From the NCBI GenBank assembly GCA_025360715.1, contig JANYBS010000052.1:1-58012 (forward strand): a DNA stretch of 58,012 nucleotides, in the 5' to 3' direction. The notes under the pieces are model-generated. The model saw nothing but the letters and a program-made list of their open reading frames with translations. It had not been told where the DNA came from and did not search any database. The translations under genes were made by a program, and so were the position numbers. Of the stretch, positions 9,526 through 18,262 are shown piece after piece (positions within the stretch are counted from its first letter, which is position 1; every line of letters begins with the position of its first letter). Source of the stretch: Candidatus Eiseniibacteriota bacterium (GTDB lineage Bacteria > Eisenbacteria > RBG-16-71-46).

Positions 9526-11337
9526 TCAGCGCCCGATCACCATGGATCCGCTCCACGAGCGGTACATGAGCGACTTGTTGAGGAGCGGCAACTCGTGGCT
9601 GGTCCCGGGCTTGAAGACGATCCCGCCGTCGGCCGGCGTTCCCGCGACCGCGGCCGCCACCGAATGGAACGGCGCGAGGAAGGTGCCGAGTTCCGAGCCG
9701 GCGGCGAGCAGGTCCACCCAACTGCCCGGACGGATGGCCACGGTCATGATAGCCGCGGCATCGCTGGCCGGGCGGATATCGATGCCGGTGGGGTAGTCGC
9801 CGTGCGTGTAGCTGTCCGTGGACGGCACGGTGGACTCGTTCAGGATGTGCACGCCGCTTGCACGATAGAGGTCGCCGGCGTCGCCATGAACGTGGCCGGC
9901 CCACGCCACCTTCTCCAGGTCGTAGAGGCCATCGGCTTGGAGCAGCGCGATGCCATAGTGGGAATTGTTCGCGGGCCAGCCCGGCTGCCCCGGGAAACCC
10001 TGCTGCTGGTTCACCGCATGGAGCGGATTCGTGAGCTGCTCTTCATCGATGTGCCAGACCGCAAGTCCGCCCTGCGGGATCTGCCGGTCGAAGCCCACCG
10101 GCTCGCGGTTCTCGATGAGCAGGTACTCGTTGGCAGGGAAACCGGCGGTGATCTTGAACATCGCCTGCGTCGTCTCGGCTTGAGGAAGCGTGTAGCTGCT
10201 AGGGCCCGAGATCAGCCCGGGTGTCGTGAAGTTCAGGCGCTGCTTGCACCACGCCGAGAGCTGCGGCGGATACTGCTGGCTTCCGTCCCAGCCCCACGAG
10301 TCGCCCATGAGGCACCACACGCCCGCGCCCATGCCGTCGTAGTCATAGTCATACAGATCCGGCAGGCCGAAGAAGTGGCCGGTCTCGTGCGCGACCACTC
10401 CTACGCGGCACATGTTGGCCCCTCCGCCGCCGAAGAGCGCGGCCTCCGTGTGGATGCGCGAGACCTTCACCAGCACGTTGTTCGCATTGCGGTCCTGGCT
10501 CACCCAGTCGGTGGCGAGGGTCCACTGCTGCGACCAGACGTTCTGCGTATTGGCGGTGGCCTCCGCGCCGTATCCCGAATGGATGAGATCGATCGCGTCG
10601 ACGTAGCCATCGTTGTTCTGGTCGTACAGCGCGAAGTTCACGGTGGCATCGAGCTGGTTCAGGGCGTCCGTGACCATCGAGTCGCGGCGACCCGAGTTGA
10701 AACCGGACGCGTTGGCGGAGTACCACGATTCATTGTTCGGCAGGATGGTCCACGGCAGCACCGTCGAGACCAGATCGAGCTTGTTGTAGGAATTCTCGCG
10801 CCACACATCTCGCACGCTGCCGGTGGGGGCCACTGCCGGGTCACCGCCGATATTATTCAGGAGCTTGTCGAAGTCGGAGGCCGGCTTGATCTGAGCGGCG
10901 CCTTGATCGGCGAACTGCGCGAGGATCACCAGGTTCTTCACCGTGCCGCTCGCCGGGGTGATCACACTGGGCCGGGTCTGCTGGCCGATGAGTGCGAAGC
11001 GCTGCGCGCGCGCGGCCCCTGTCTGGCGCAGGTGGGGCTGCAGGCCAGCCGCTGCGGGGTCCCCGCCGGCGCGGATCGCACCAGCGAGGAGATCGCCGTC
11101 GGCGCCGCGTACGGCGTAACGGTACTCTCCGTTGCCGGCCGGCATCACCACGAAGCCGTCCAGGTCCTCGAACAGATGACCGTGTTCATCGCCGATCATG
11201 TGCACGCGCAGTCGCGCACCGTCGGGTTGCGTGAACACGAATACTTCGGGGGAGGCAGTGATCGCGAACGCCGGCGCCGCGCAGGCCAACGCGAAGACGA
11301 GCACTGCCGCCGCGGAACTCCGCAGGGCGCGGCTCAC
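9526..11337 (-). CDS. Secreted M6-family zinc metalloprotease
   Basis: The 603-residue precursor starts with a signal peptide (hydrophobic 9-22, likely cut after APAFA). The zincin motif HETGH lies at 317-321, with a nearby GLPDLYDYD segment and a methionine-turn-like CLMGDSWGW, as in M6 peptidases (immune inhibitor A type) and the M6-domain proteases of FCB bacteria. The N-terminal part resembles the region that precedes the catalytic domain in these proteins. There is no C-terminal sorting module. The start codon is GTG, overlapping the upstream stop by four bases (GTGA), so the gene is the last of a three-gene operon. It probably degrades extracellular protein or processes exported proteins; the substrate is not visible. 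Confidence 0.88.
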   Translation of the reverse strand: MSRALRSSAAAVLVFALACAAPAFAITASPEVFVFTQPDGARLRVHMIGDEHGHLFEDLDGFVVMPAGNGEYRYAVRGADGDLLAGAIRAGGDPAAAGLQPHLRQTGAARAQRFALIGQQTRPSVITPASGTVKNLVILAQFADQGAAQIKPASDFDKLLNNIGGDPAVAPTGSVRDVWRENSYNKLDLVSTVLPWTILPNNESWYSANASGFNSGRRDSMVTDALNQLDATVNFALYDQNNDGYVDAIDLIHSGYGAEATANTQNVWSQQWTLATDWVSQDRNANNVLVKVSRIHTEAALFGGGGANMCRVGVVAHETGHFFGLPDLYDYDYDGMGAGVWCLMGDSWGWDGSQQYPPQLSAWCKQRLNFTTPGLISGPSSYTLPQAETTQAMFKITAGFPANEYLLIENREPVGFDRQIPQGGLAVWHIDEEQLTNPLHAVNQQQGFPGQPGWPANNSHYGIALLQADGLYDLEKVAWAGHVHGDAGDLYRASGVHILNESTVPSTDSYTHGDYPTGIDIRPASDAAAIMTVAIRPGSWVDLLAAGSELGTFLAPFHSVAAAVAGTPADGGIVFKPGTSHELPLLNKSLMYRSWSGSMVIGR

Positions 11338-12749
11338 TGCAGGCTCACGAGCACGAGCACGAGGCCGGTGCCGTGCTCGAGCGACGTCATCGCCTTGCCC
11401 AAGATGGCGCCTTGCGACTGATCACGGTCCTTGGCGACCATCGCGAAGCCCGCGCGGTCGGCGCTCGTGAGCAGGTCGCCCGCGTGGATGGCGCCATGAG
11501 CGGCGTCGCACTTGACCCACACGCGGCCTGTGAGTGCGAGCGCCACGGTGCCTTCGCGCTTCTCGTCTTTTGCCAGCTCGACGCCGGCGGCCAAGCCATT
11601 CGCGCCGCTCACGACGCCCGCGACCGTGCGGGCGTACGCGCGGTCACTGACGCGGATACGGCCGGGCGCCGAGGCATCGATCACCATGACCGTGCCGGGC
11701 TCGGTGCCATCGGGGGCTTCGAAGCGCTCCGCGAGATCGGCGCCGCCCAGGATCTGCACGGTCTTGATCTTGGCGAGGCCGTCGATATACATGGCGGTGC
11801 CGCCGCCGTCGTTGCGGAAGTAGCCGCCTTGGCCGGTCGAGGTATTGCAGAGACCGACCACGCCGGACTTGAACGGACCGGTGCTATAGCCCCACACGCC
11901 GTCGTTGGTGCTGCTCAAGCCGTACACGCCGATGCTGCTCACGCTCGTGCCGTACACGCCGTAGCCGCCGTTCGACGAGCCCCACACACCGTTGGCCGGC
12001 GCGGGATCGGTCACGCCGCCGTTGTTGCCGATACCGCGGATCGCCGCGTTCTCCGTGATGAACGCGCTACCGCGTACGGTGCTCTTGATGCCCAGGCCCG
12101 CGGTGCCGAGCACGTCGAGCTTCGCTGCGGGCGTCGCGACACCGATGCTCACGTTACCGCCCGGCGCGTTGAGCGCGAGCGTGAGTGGCGTGAACGTGTC
12201 GTAGTTGAAGGCGAAGACGTTGCCGTTCGTGACATTGCCACCCTCGATGAACACGCCCTTGCCGCTGGCAAACGGAGAGGAGCCGCCGGTGAAGCCGACG
12301 CCGCCGGTGGGATACGTGAGGTCGGGGCCGTCGGACACCCACTGGCTGCCGCCGGTACCGCCGTTGAGGGCATAGAGCGCGAAGGGCACTGGTGTGATGG
12401 GTTGCCGCGCGCCCATGGGCGTGTACGCCGCGTCGGCCGAGCCTTTCACCTGCACATCGAGCCAGCGCGCCTGGTTCGTGAACACGCCGGCGCCGAAGTC
12501 GACCGTGACGCTGAAGAGGCCGTTGGTCGCGATCACGCCGTTGAGCGTCTGCGACGCACCGACCTGCGTGCCCAGGGTGGCCGCGTCATACAGGCGCAGG
12601 ATCAGGCTGTACGTGTCATTCGCGGGGAAGTTGTTGCGGTCGATGCGGCCCTGGTAGGTGAACGCGGTGCCGACCGCGGCGGCGTGTGCGGCGGCGGCCA
12701 AGGTGCTTGTGGCGATCAGCAGTGCAAGCAGGAGGCGGCGAGGCGACAT
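11334..12749 (-). CDS. Exported protein with DLAE/VVSG-type C-terminal domain, function unknown
   Basis: I chose the ATG at 12749 because GGAG stands just upstream and it opens a good signal peptide (SPRRLLLALLIATSTLAAAA); the frame extends further up to 12833. The mature part starts with the F-T-Y-Q-G-R motif and a beta-rich domain (about 30-130). It continues with a Gly-rich repeat section (YGVYG, IGVYGLSS, GVWGYS) and ends in a conserved domain (DLAERFE, VAGVVSGANGL, GKAMTSLEHGTGLV). The same layout is common in Planctomycetes and FCB genomes and resembles trimeric tail or fibre proteins with a C-terminal chaperone-like domain. Assignment beyond an exported surface or fibre-like protein is not possible. 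Confidence 0.7.
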   Translation of the reverse strand: MSPRRLLLALLIATSTLAAAAHAAAVGTAFTYQGRIDRNNFPANDTYSLILRLYDAATLGTQVGASQTLNGVIATNGLFSVTVDFGAGVFTNQARWLDVQVKGSADAAYTPMGARQPITPVPFALYALNGGTGGSQWVSDGPDLTYPTGGVGFTGGSSPFASGKGVFIEGGNVTNGNVFAFNYDTFTPLTLALNAPGGNVSIGVATPAAKLDVLGTAGLGIKSTVRGSAFITENAAIRGIGNNGGVTDPAPANGVWGSSNGGYGVYGTSVSSIGVYGLSSTNDGVWGYSTGPFKSGVVGLCNTSTGQGGYFRNDGGGTAMYIDGLAKIKTVQILGGADLAERFEAPDGTEPGTVMVIDASAPGRIRVSDRAYARTVAGVVSGANGLAAGVELAKDEKREGTVALALTGRVWVKCDAAHGAIHAGDLLTSADRAGFAMVAKDRDQSQGAILGKAMTSLEHGTGLVLVLVSLQ

Positions 12750-12829
12750 GAGAGTTCTCCAGAAAGTAGGTGGAAGAGTGATCGAATAGCAGAAGGTGGC
12801 GCGCGGAAGGCGCGAATCGCGCGGACCGC

Positions 12830-13387
12830 TCAATCGAGTCGCACGATGCGGCGCGTGAGTTCGCGGCCCACCGCGCGCACGCGCACGAAGTACACGCCGG
12901 CGCTCACCGCGCGACCTTGCGTATCAGTGCCGCGCCAGTTCTCGCGGTAGCGGCCGGCGTCGCGCGTGCCGTTCACGAGCGTGCACACACGTTCGCCCTT
13001 CACATCGAAGACTTCAGCGGTCACATGCCCGCGCGCGGGCAGGGCGAACGCGATCATCGTGCTGGTCGCGAACGGATTGGGCGAAAGCGGCGCGAACTCG
13101 AGTGTCGTGGGCAGCGCGTCGCCGGCCGGCGCACCGAGCACACCGCCGGCGGGCAGAACCCAGACGCCGGCGCTCACGCTGTAGCTGCCGCCGGTGAGAG
13201 GTGCCGTGGCAGGTACACCGATCGACGCCGAGAGCGTGTAGATGCCAGTCGTGCGCTGGGTGTCGCCGCCGCCGGGGAATGCCCACCAGTCCATGGAGGT
13301 CTGGGCGGACGCGGCAGGCGCGTGGGCGATGCTCGCGAGCATCAGTGCCAGAAAGACGAGGGCTGTCGGGTGTGGATGCGGACGCAT
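12830..13387 (-). CDS. Small exported protein with FlgD-like/type IX-style C-terminal module
   Basis: The 185-residue protein has a signal peptide ending near APAASA. A short beta-rich region (GIYTLSASIG, GGSYSVSAGVW) follows, then a C-terminal module from about residue 95 (LSPNPFATSTMIAF, EVFDVKGERV, SAGVYFVRV) of the FlgD Ig-like family used as a sorting or attachment signal. A strong GGAGGAG site precedes the ATG. It is first in an operon with the fibre-like protein and the M6 protease, 80 bases upstream of the next start. The central segment resembles the short secreted proteins that often sit beside such fibre-like proteins; no enzymatic motif is visible. Confidence 0.75.
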   Translation of the reverse strand: MRPHPHPTALVFLALMLASIAHAPAASAQTSMDWWAFPGGGDTQRTTGIYTLSASIGVPATAPLTGGSYSVSAGVWVLPAGGVLGAPAGDALPTTLEFAPLSPNPFATSTMIAFALPARGHVTAEVFDVKGERVCTLVNGTRDAGRYRENWRGTDTQGRAVSAGVYFVRVRAVGRELTRRIVRLD

Positions 13388-13410
13388 GCGCTCCTCCGGT
13401 CATGGATCGT

Positions 13411-13428
13411 CCCCGTGCTGGCACGGGG
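13411..13428 (-). terminator. Hairpin after the serine hydrolase gene
   Basis: The stem CCCCGTG with CACGGGG (7 bp, 4-nt loop) lies between the stop of the serine hydrolase gene (13508) and the start of the small exported protein gene (13387), both on the minus strand. It lacks a U-tract, so it is a candidate terminator only. Confidence 0.45.
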
Positions 13429-13507
13429 GTTCATGGGAGGAAGCGACGACGGATCCAGAACCGCACGCGGCTTCTTTCGCGCCGCCTTGCAGCCGGGGCG
13501 TGTGCGG

Positions 13508-15259
13508 TTAGCGCTTGGCCGGACGCCCCACGAACACCTGGCCCTGGCCGCTCAGACGCAATCCGCGGCCCTTCGCATCGGCGAAGGGCGTGAGCGCGAC
13601 GCGCGTGCCATCGAGCAGGTCCCATGCGCCCAGGCCACCTTCGGCGAGGGGGGCCACGGGCAGGATCACCGGCGCAGGCCGTGCGTCATCGGCGGCGACA
13701 TCGATCAGGCCGCCTGCGAGCCACGCGAAGCTCATCTGCGAATCTCCGCGCTTGGAGTGCAGCGTCACATAGGTGCGAAGGCCGCGGTCGAGCCACGGGA
13801 GCGCCGCACTGCCTTCGAGCGCGGCGTCGATGAGTGGGCCATGTGCCTGCTCGTGTGCGGCGAGGATCTCGCGCAGCGCCCGCACCCAACCGCGCTCCAC
13901 CGGCAGCAGCGCATGCGCGAGCGCCGAGTCGTCGTGTGCGGCGGCGGCGCGCAGCAGGTCGGCGGCGCGGCCCTCGACGAGCGCGCGCGTGCCGCTGGAG
14001 TCCGAGCCGAGCACGAGGTTCATGGCCTCGGCGCCCGAGAGTTGCATGCGCAGCCCCGCGCCATCGCGCACGAGTGTCAGGCGGCCGGAGGGCGCGAGCT
14101 GCCACGTGCCGGTCAGGGCGTCGAGCCGGTCGGCGGGCCACTGTACCGTCTCGGGCGGCAGCTCCACCCGCCGGCCCTGCAGCACGCGCGCGATGGCGCG
14201 CTGCACGGCGGCAACCGGCAGCCGGCGGCCCCAGCGCACGCCCGCATTCGTGATGGCGATGATGCGGCGCATGCTGTCGCGCTCCACCCAGAGGCCCGCG
14301 TGGTAGCCCGGGATGTCGCCGCCGATCAACACGAGATCGCTCGCGCCCTCGCGCGGCAAGAGCCAAAGGCCGAAGCCGTAGAAGACCTCGGCGTTCACCT
14401 GCGAGCGGCGCGTGAGCAACGTATCGAGCTCTGCAGAGCCCAGAGTACCGCTGCCCTGCATGCTGCGTCCCCAGCGCCACAGGTCGTGCGCGGTGGTGAC
14501 CAAGTCGCCCGCGCCGCTGCCGGCCCACGGTTGGCGCCAGTCACGGAATGAACCGCTCACGTGCCACTCGTCGCGGCCTGTGGCGGCTTCGCGGCGCTCA
14601 CGCGCGTATGCGCTGCCCGCGCCGCTCTGGCGCATCTGCGCCGGCGCCAGCAGAAGCGAATCGCAGAGTCGCGGCCACGGCGCGCCGCTCACGCGCTCGG
14701 CGATGGCGGCCAGGAGTTGGAATCCGGCGTTGGAGTACACGAAGCGCTCACCGGGCGCGCTCACGAGTCTTGCGCGCAACGTGGCGCGCAGGACCTGGTC
14801 GCGCGAGTCGAGTTCGAATACGCCTTCGGCGTCCTCGGGTAGGCCGGAGCGATGTGCAAGCAACTGCCGCGGCGTGATCGCGGCTTTGTCGGTTGGCACG
14901 CCCGGCAGGAGGCGCGCGAGCGAATCGTCGAGCGAGAGCCGGTGTTCGTGCGCCAGGTGCACGATCAGCGCGGCGGTGAAGCTCTTGGTCACCGAGCCCA
15001 CGGCGAAACCGGTCGTGAGCGTGACCGGCGTTGCGCGGCCATCGGCGCGGCCGAGCGCGCGTTCGGCGAGCACGCTGTCGGCTTCGGAGACCGTGACCTG
15101 GCCGGTGAAGCCGAAGGCGCCCAGGCCGTCGAGATAGCGCGCCAGCGAATCCGCAGCGCCGGCGCTCAACGCATGCGCAGGTGGGGTCACGAGCATCAAG
15201 CTCGCGAAGGCGGCCGCGCACGTGAGGCCCCATGCCGATCGCCGGCGCGCGCGCTTCAG
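13508..15259 (-). CDS. Secreted beta-lactamase-family serine hydrolase, probable CTG start
   Basis: The protein belongs to the beta-lactamase/PBP4 (PF00144) family. Counted from the proposed start it has the S-x-x-K motif SVTK at 89-92, Y-x-N at 175-177 and a later HAG in GYHAGLWV in the KTG position. The frame stays open far upstream inside the preceding gene, but that stretch is an Arg-rich shadow. A CTG at 15257-15259 gives an almost ideal signal peptide (KRARRR, then about 20 hydrophobic residues to AHA). It has GGAG six bases upstream and overlaps the previous stop as CTGA. The next in-frame ATG would cut the signal peptide. The real role may be a D-aminopeptidase, esterase or similar hydrolase acting outside the cytoplasm. 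It is last in the dehydratase operon. Confidence 0.8.
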   Translation of the reverse strand: MKRARRRSAWGLTCAAAFASLMLVTPPAHALSAGAADSLARYLDGLGAFGFTGQVTVSEADSVLAERALGRADGRATPVTLTTGFAVGSVTKSFTAALIVHLAHEHRLSLDDSLARLLPGVPTDKAAITPRQLLAHRSGLPEDAEGVFELDSRDQVLRATLRARLVSAPGERFVYSNAGFQLLAAIAERVSGAPWPRLCDSLLLAPAQMRQSGAGSAYARERREAATGRDEWHVSGSFRDWRQPWAGSGAGDLVTTAHDLWRWGRSMQGSGTLGSAELDTLLTRRSQVNAEVFYGFGLWLLPREGASDLVLIGGDIPGYHAGLWVERDSMRRIIAITNAGVRWGRRLPVAAVQRAIARVLQGRRVELPPETVQWPADRLDALTGTWQLAPSGRLTLVRDGAGLRMQLSGAEAMNLVLGSDSSGTRALVEGRAADLLRAAAAHDDSALAHALLPVERGWVRALREILAAHEQAHGPLIDAALEGSAALPWLDRGLRTYVTLHSKRGDSQMSFAWLAGGLIDVAADDARPAPVILPVAPLAEGGLGAWDLLDGTRVALTPFADAKGRGLRLSGQGQVFVGRPAKR

Positions 15260-16263
15260 AGCGGGCGCTCCTCGAGGATTGCCGCGAGCTTGGCGGGATC
15301 CAGATTTCCGCCCGAGACCACGCACACGAGCGGGCCTTCGGGCAGCGGAAGTTGCGCGCCACCGATGGTGGTGGCGTCGCGGCCGGCGAACGCGGCGGCG
15401 AGCGCGGCAGCGCCGGCGCCCTCGGCGACGACACGCGCGCGCATGACCAGCGCGCGAATGGCGGCGGCGACCTCGTCGACCGAGACCACGCACGTACCGG
15501 CGAGCAGCTCAGAGGCCAGCGGCCACATCTCGGCCAGCACAGCGCTGCCGCCGATGCCGTCGACGAAGCTCGTACGATGCTCGATGCGCTGCGCCGAGCC
15601 GGCGCGCAATGATGCGGCCAGCGGCGCGGCTACGTCGACCTCGCACGCGAACGTGGGCACGCCGCTGCCGGTGGCCGTGAGCGCGGCGGCGATGCCGCAG
15701 CTCAGGCCGCCGCCGCCGTAGGGCACCAGTACCGCGGCTGCATCGGGCAGGTCCTCGAGGATCTCGAGCCCGACGGTGCCGTTGCCCGCGATCACTGCGG
15801 GATCGCTGACCGGATGCACGAAGTGACCGTCGAGTCCGTCGAAGCGGCGCTCGACCAGCACCTGCCACCAGCGGTCGAAGGGCACCACGATGCAGCGGCC
15901 ACCCAGGCGTTCGATCGCGTCGAGCTTGGCGCGCGGCGCGCGGTCGGGGACCACCACGCTGCACGGCACGCCTTCGAGCCGCGCGCACCAGGCGACAGCT
16001 TGCGCCATGTTGCCCGCGCTCGCGGTCCACACGCCCTTGGCGAGCGCGTCGCTCGGCGCGAGTGCGAGCGCGTTGGCGCCGCCGCGGATCTTGAACGAGC
16101 CGATCGGTTGCAGGTTCTCGAGCTTGAGCCATATCTCGCGCTCACCGCTGCGCGCGGGCAGCGCGATCAACGGCGTACGCACCGCGATGCCACGGACGTT
16201 CTCGCGCGCGGCATGGATCTGCTCGAGCGTCGGTGCGTTCAGGATGAAGGCGCCGGCGCTCAT
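15256..16263 (-). CDS. PLP-dependent threonine/serine dehydratase-family enzyme (second copy)
   Basis: The 335-residue protein is a fold-type II PLP enzyme. The Schiff-base lysine is in GSFKIRGG (K58), the substrate-loop ASAGN follows, and the phosphate-binding glycine loop is YGGGGLSCG. The C-terminal SGGN is also present. No ACT regulatory domain follows, so it is like the short catabolic dehydratases, racemases or hydroxyaspartate dehydratases rather than the biosynthetic IlvA. I chose the ATG at 16263 because it overlaps the upstream stop codon (ATGA); the frame could begin nine codons earlier. It is about as long as the paralogue at 17255-18229 but clearly diverged from it, which suggests a different substrate. 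Confidence 0.85.
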   Translation of the reverse strand: MSAGAFILNAPTLEQIHAARENVRGIAVRTPLIALPARSGEREIWLKLENLQPIGSFKIRGGANALALAPSDALAKGVWTASAGNMAQAVAWCARLEGVPCSVVVPDRAPRAKLDAIERLGGRCIVVPFDRWWQVLVERRFDGLDGHFVHPVSDPAVIAGNGTVGLEILEDLPDAAAVLVPYGGGGLSCGIAAALTATGSGVPTFACEVDVAAPLAASLRAGSAQRIEHRTSFVDGIGGSAVLAEMWPLASELLAGTCVVSVDEVAAAIRALVMRARVVAEGAGAAALAAAFAGRDATTIGGAQLPLPEGPLVCVVSGGNLDPAKLAAILEERPL

Positions 16264-17258
16264 GAAGCGGGCCCGCCCCATTCGAGCCACGTTCCGGTAC
16301 CGGTCGCCTGGGCGCGCGCGTGGATGAAGTGTGCGGCTGCCAGGTCCTCGAGCGCGATGCCAAGCGACTCGTACAGCGTCACGTCGTCCGCAGAGACGCG
16401 GCCGGCGATCTTGCCCGTGAGCACATCGCCCAACTCGCCGAGCAGGTGGGACTCGGTGATCGCGCCCTCCGCTAGCGGCAGGCGATAGTCACCCGCTTCG
16501 TTCACGCAGGACTCGCGGCAATCCGTGAACAGCCGCGCGCGCTGCACCGCATCGGTGTCGAGTTCGCGCGCCAAGGGGAAACATGCGCCCACGGCGTTCA
16601 CATGCGTGCCGGCACTCAGCCACGCGCCCTTCACGACCGGTTCGCGCGACGACGTGGTGGTGCACACCAAGTCGGCGCCGCGCACGGCTTCCTCGGGGCT
16701 GGCCATGACTTCGATGGGTACGGGCGAGAGCGCCGCGTGCGTGCGGGCGAATCGTTCGCCGTTCTCGCGCGCGCGGCTGTGCACGCGCACGCGCCTCAGG
16801 GTGCGCACGCACGCCATGGCCTGCAGATGCGTTCGCGCCTGCGTGCCGGTGCCGATAAGGGCCAGATCGCCGGCATCCGCGCGTGCGAGAACCTGCGTGG
16901 CCAAGCCCGAGGCCGCGGCCGTGCGGATGGCGGTGATCGCAGTCGCGTCGAGGATCGCGATGGGCTCGCCATGCAAGGCGCCGAAGAGCATCACCACGCC
17001 CTGATGCGAGTCGTACGCGGTGCCATGATTGTGCGGCATGACGCTCACGACCTTGAGCCCGAAGGCCTGCGGATCGCCAAGATAGCCGGGCATCAGCCCG
17101 AGCAAGCCGGACTGATCCGGCAGCCGCATGAGGCTGCGAAGCGGCAGCACCACATGGCCATTGGCGAGCGCGGTCAATGCCTGGCGCATGAGATCGATGC
17201 AGTCGCGCATGGGCAAGAGTTCCTGTACGCCCGCTTCGTTCACGAACAGCACCTTCAC
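16260..17258 (-). CDS. Ornithine cyclodeaminase / mu-crystallin family NAD(P)-dependent enzyme
   Basis: The 332-residue protein has the family's N-terminal substrate domain (PLRSLMRLPDQSG) and a Rossmann domain with the dinucleotide loop LIGTGTQA (about 134-141). SGTHVNAVGA-like (here SAGTHVNAVGAC) and the C-terminal YESLG element are also typical. Family members include ornithine cyclodeaminase, alanine dehydrogenase, ketimine reductase, iminosuccinate reductase (BhcD) and the ectoine-pathway EutC. The gene overlaps both neighbours by four bases (ATGA at each end) and lies between two dehydratases. That context favours an imine-reducing or deaminating role on the amino acid handled by the dehydratases over a role in proline synthesis, but the substrate is not fixed by sequence. 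Confidence 0.87.
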   Translation of the reverse strand: MKVLFVNEAGVQELLPMRDCIDLMRQALTALANGHVVLPLRSLMRLPDQSGLLGLMPGYLGDPQAFGLKVVSVMPHNHGTAYDSHQGVVMLFGALHGEPIAILDATAITAIRTAAASGLATQVLARADAGDLALIGTGTQARTHLQAMACVRTLRRVRVHSRARENGERFARTHAALSPVPIEVMASPEEAVRGADLVCTTTSSREPVVKGAWLSAGTHVNAVGACFPLARELDTDAVQRARLFTDCRESCVNEAGDYRLPLAEGAITESHLLGELGDVLTGKIAGRVSADDVTLYESLGIALEDLAAAHFIHARAQATGTGTWLEWGGPAS

Positions 17259-18229
17259 GCGGCACCTCCGGAGGTGGAGAACAGTGCCAGCAGCCGTTCG
17301 GGATCCACGTTGCCGCCCGAGACGATCGAGACCACACGGCTGCCGGGGGCCACCGACTTCACTTTGCCCGCGAGCAGCGCAGCCGTGGCCGCGGCGCCAG
17401 AGCCTTCCACATAGAGTTTGGCGCGCAGCAACAGCATTCGCATGGCGTGCATGATCTCGTCCTCGGTCACGAGCACGATCTCATCCACACATTCGCGCGC
17501 CACCTGAAGTGGATGCGCGCCTACGAACGGCGGCGTGAGCCCGTCGGCGAGCGTACGGGGCCGTGGCACCGGGACGCTCTTGCCTGCGGCGAGCGCCGGC
17601 GTCATGCCCGGGCCGGCCTCGAGTTCGACGCCGACCACCTTACATTGCGGGCGCAGCGCCTTGATGGCGCATGCGACGCCGGCCATGAGTCCGCCGCCGC
17701 CGATCGCGACGACCACGACGTCGGTCTGTGGCGCCTGCTCCAGGATCTCGAGCCCGGTCGTGCCCGCGCCGGCCAGACCGGTGAGGTCATCGAAGGGGTG
17801 CACGAAGAACGCGCCGCTGCGCGCTTCTTCCTCACGCAGGCGGTCGAACAATGTCGCGCGGTCCTCGTGCGCGATGATCGTGGCGCCATACCCGCGCACG
17901 GCGTCCATCTTGGACCGCGGCGCATCGCTGGGCATGACCACGGTGCACGGCACACCGGCTTCGCGCGCGGCCCACGCCACGGCACCGGCGTGGTTTCCGG
18001 CCGAGACGGACACGAGACCCTTGGCGCGCCTCTCGGGCGTGAGCGAGAGGATGATGTTGAGCGCGCCGCGCGGCTTGAACGAACCGGTCTTCTGGAAGCT
18101 CTCGCACTTGAGCTGCAGCGCCACGCCGGCGGCGTCGCCCAAAGTGCGCGAAGAGAGCATCGGCGTGCGGTGCAGCCGCGGCGCGATACGCGCTGCCGCT
18201 TCACGGATCGACTCGAGGGAGATGAGCAT
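17255..18229 (-). CDS. Threonine ammonia-lyase-family PLP enzyme (first copy)
   Basis: The 324-residue protein is a fold-type II PLP enzyme with the lysine in KTGSFKPRGA (K52), the SAGNHAGAVA loop, the glycine phosphate loop IGGGGLMAG and the C-terminal SGGN. The sequence is closer to catabolic threonine dehydratase/serine racemase (TdcB type) than the second copy in this operon. There is no ACT domain, so feedback control by isoleucine is unlikely. It is the first gene of a run of four on the minus strand whose coding regions all overlap by four bases, which implies strict co-translation. Expected chemistry is beta-elimination of threonine, serine or 3-hydroxyaspartate to an oxo acid and ammonia. 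Confidence 0.87.
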   Translation of the reverse strand: MLISLESIREAAARIAPRLHRTPMLSSRTLGDAAGVALQLKCESFQKTGSFKPRGALNIILSLTPERRAKGLVSVSAGNHAGAVAWAAREAGVPCTVVMPSDAPRSKMDAVRGYGATIIAHEDRATLFDRLREEEARSGAFFVHPFDDLTGLAGAGTTGLEILEQAPQTDVVVVAIGGGGLMAGVACAIKALRPQCKVVGVELEAGPGMTPALAAGKSVPVPRPRTLADGLTPPFVGAHPLQVARECVDEIVLVTEDEIMHAMRMLLLRAKLYVEGSGAAATAALLAGKVKSVAPGSRVVSIVSGGNVDPERLLALFSTSGGAA

Positions 18230-18262
18230 GGGCGGCGAGGCTCGCAGGCCGCGCCGCTGGAA

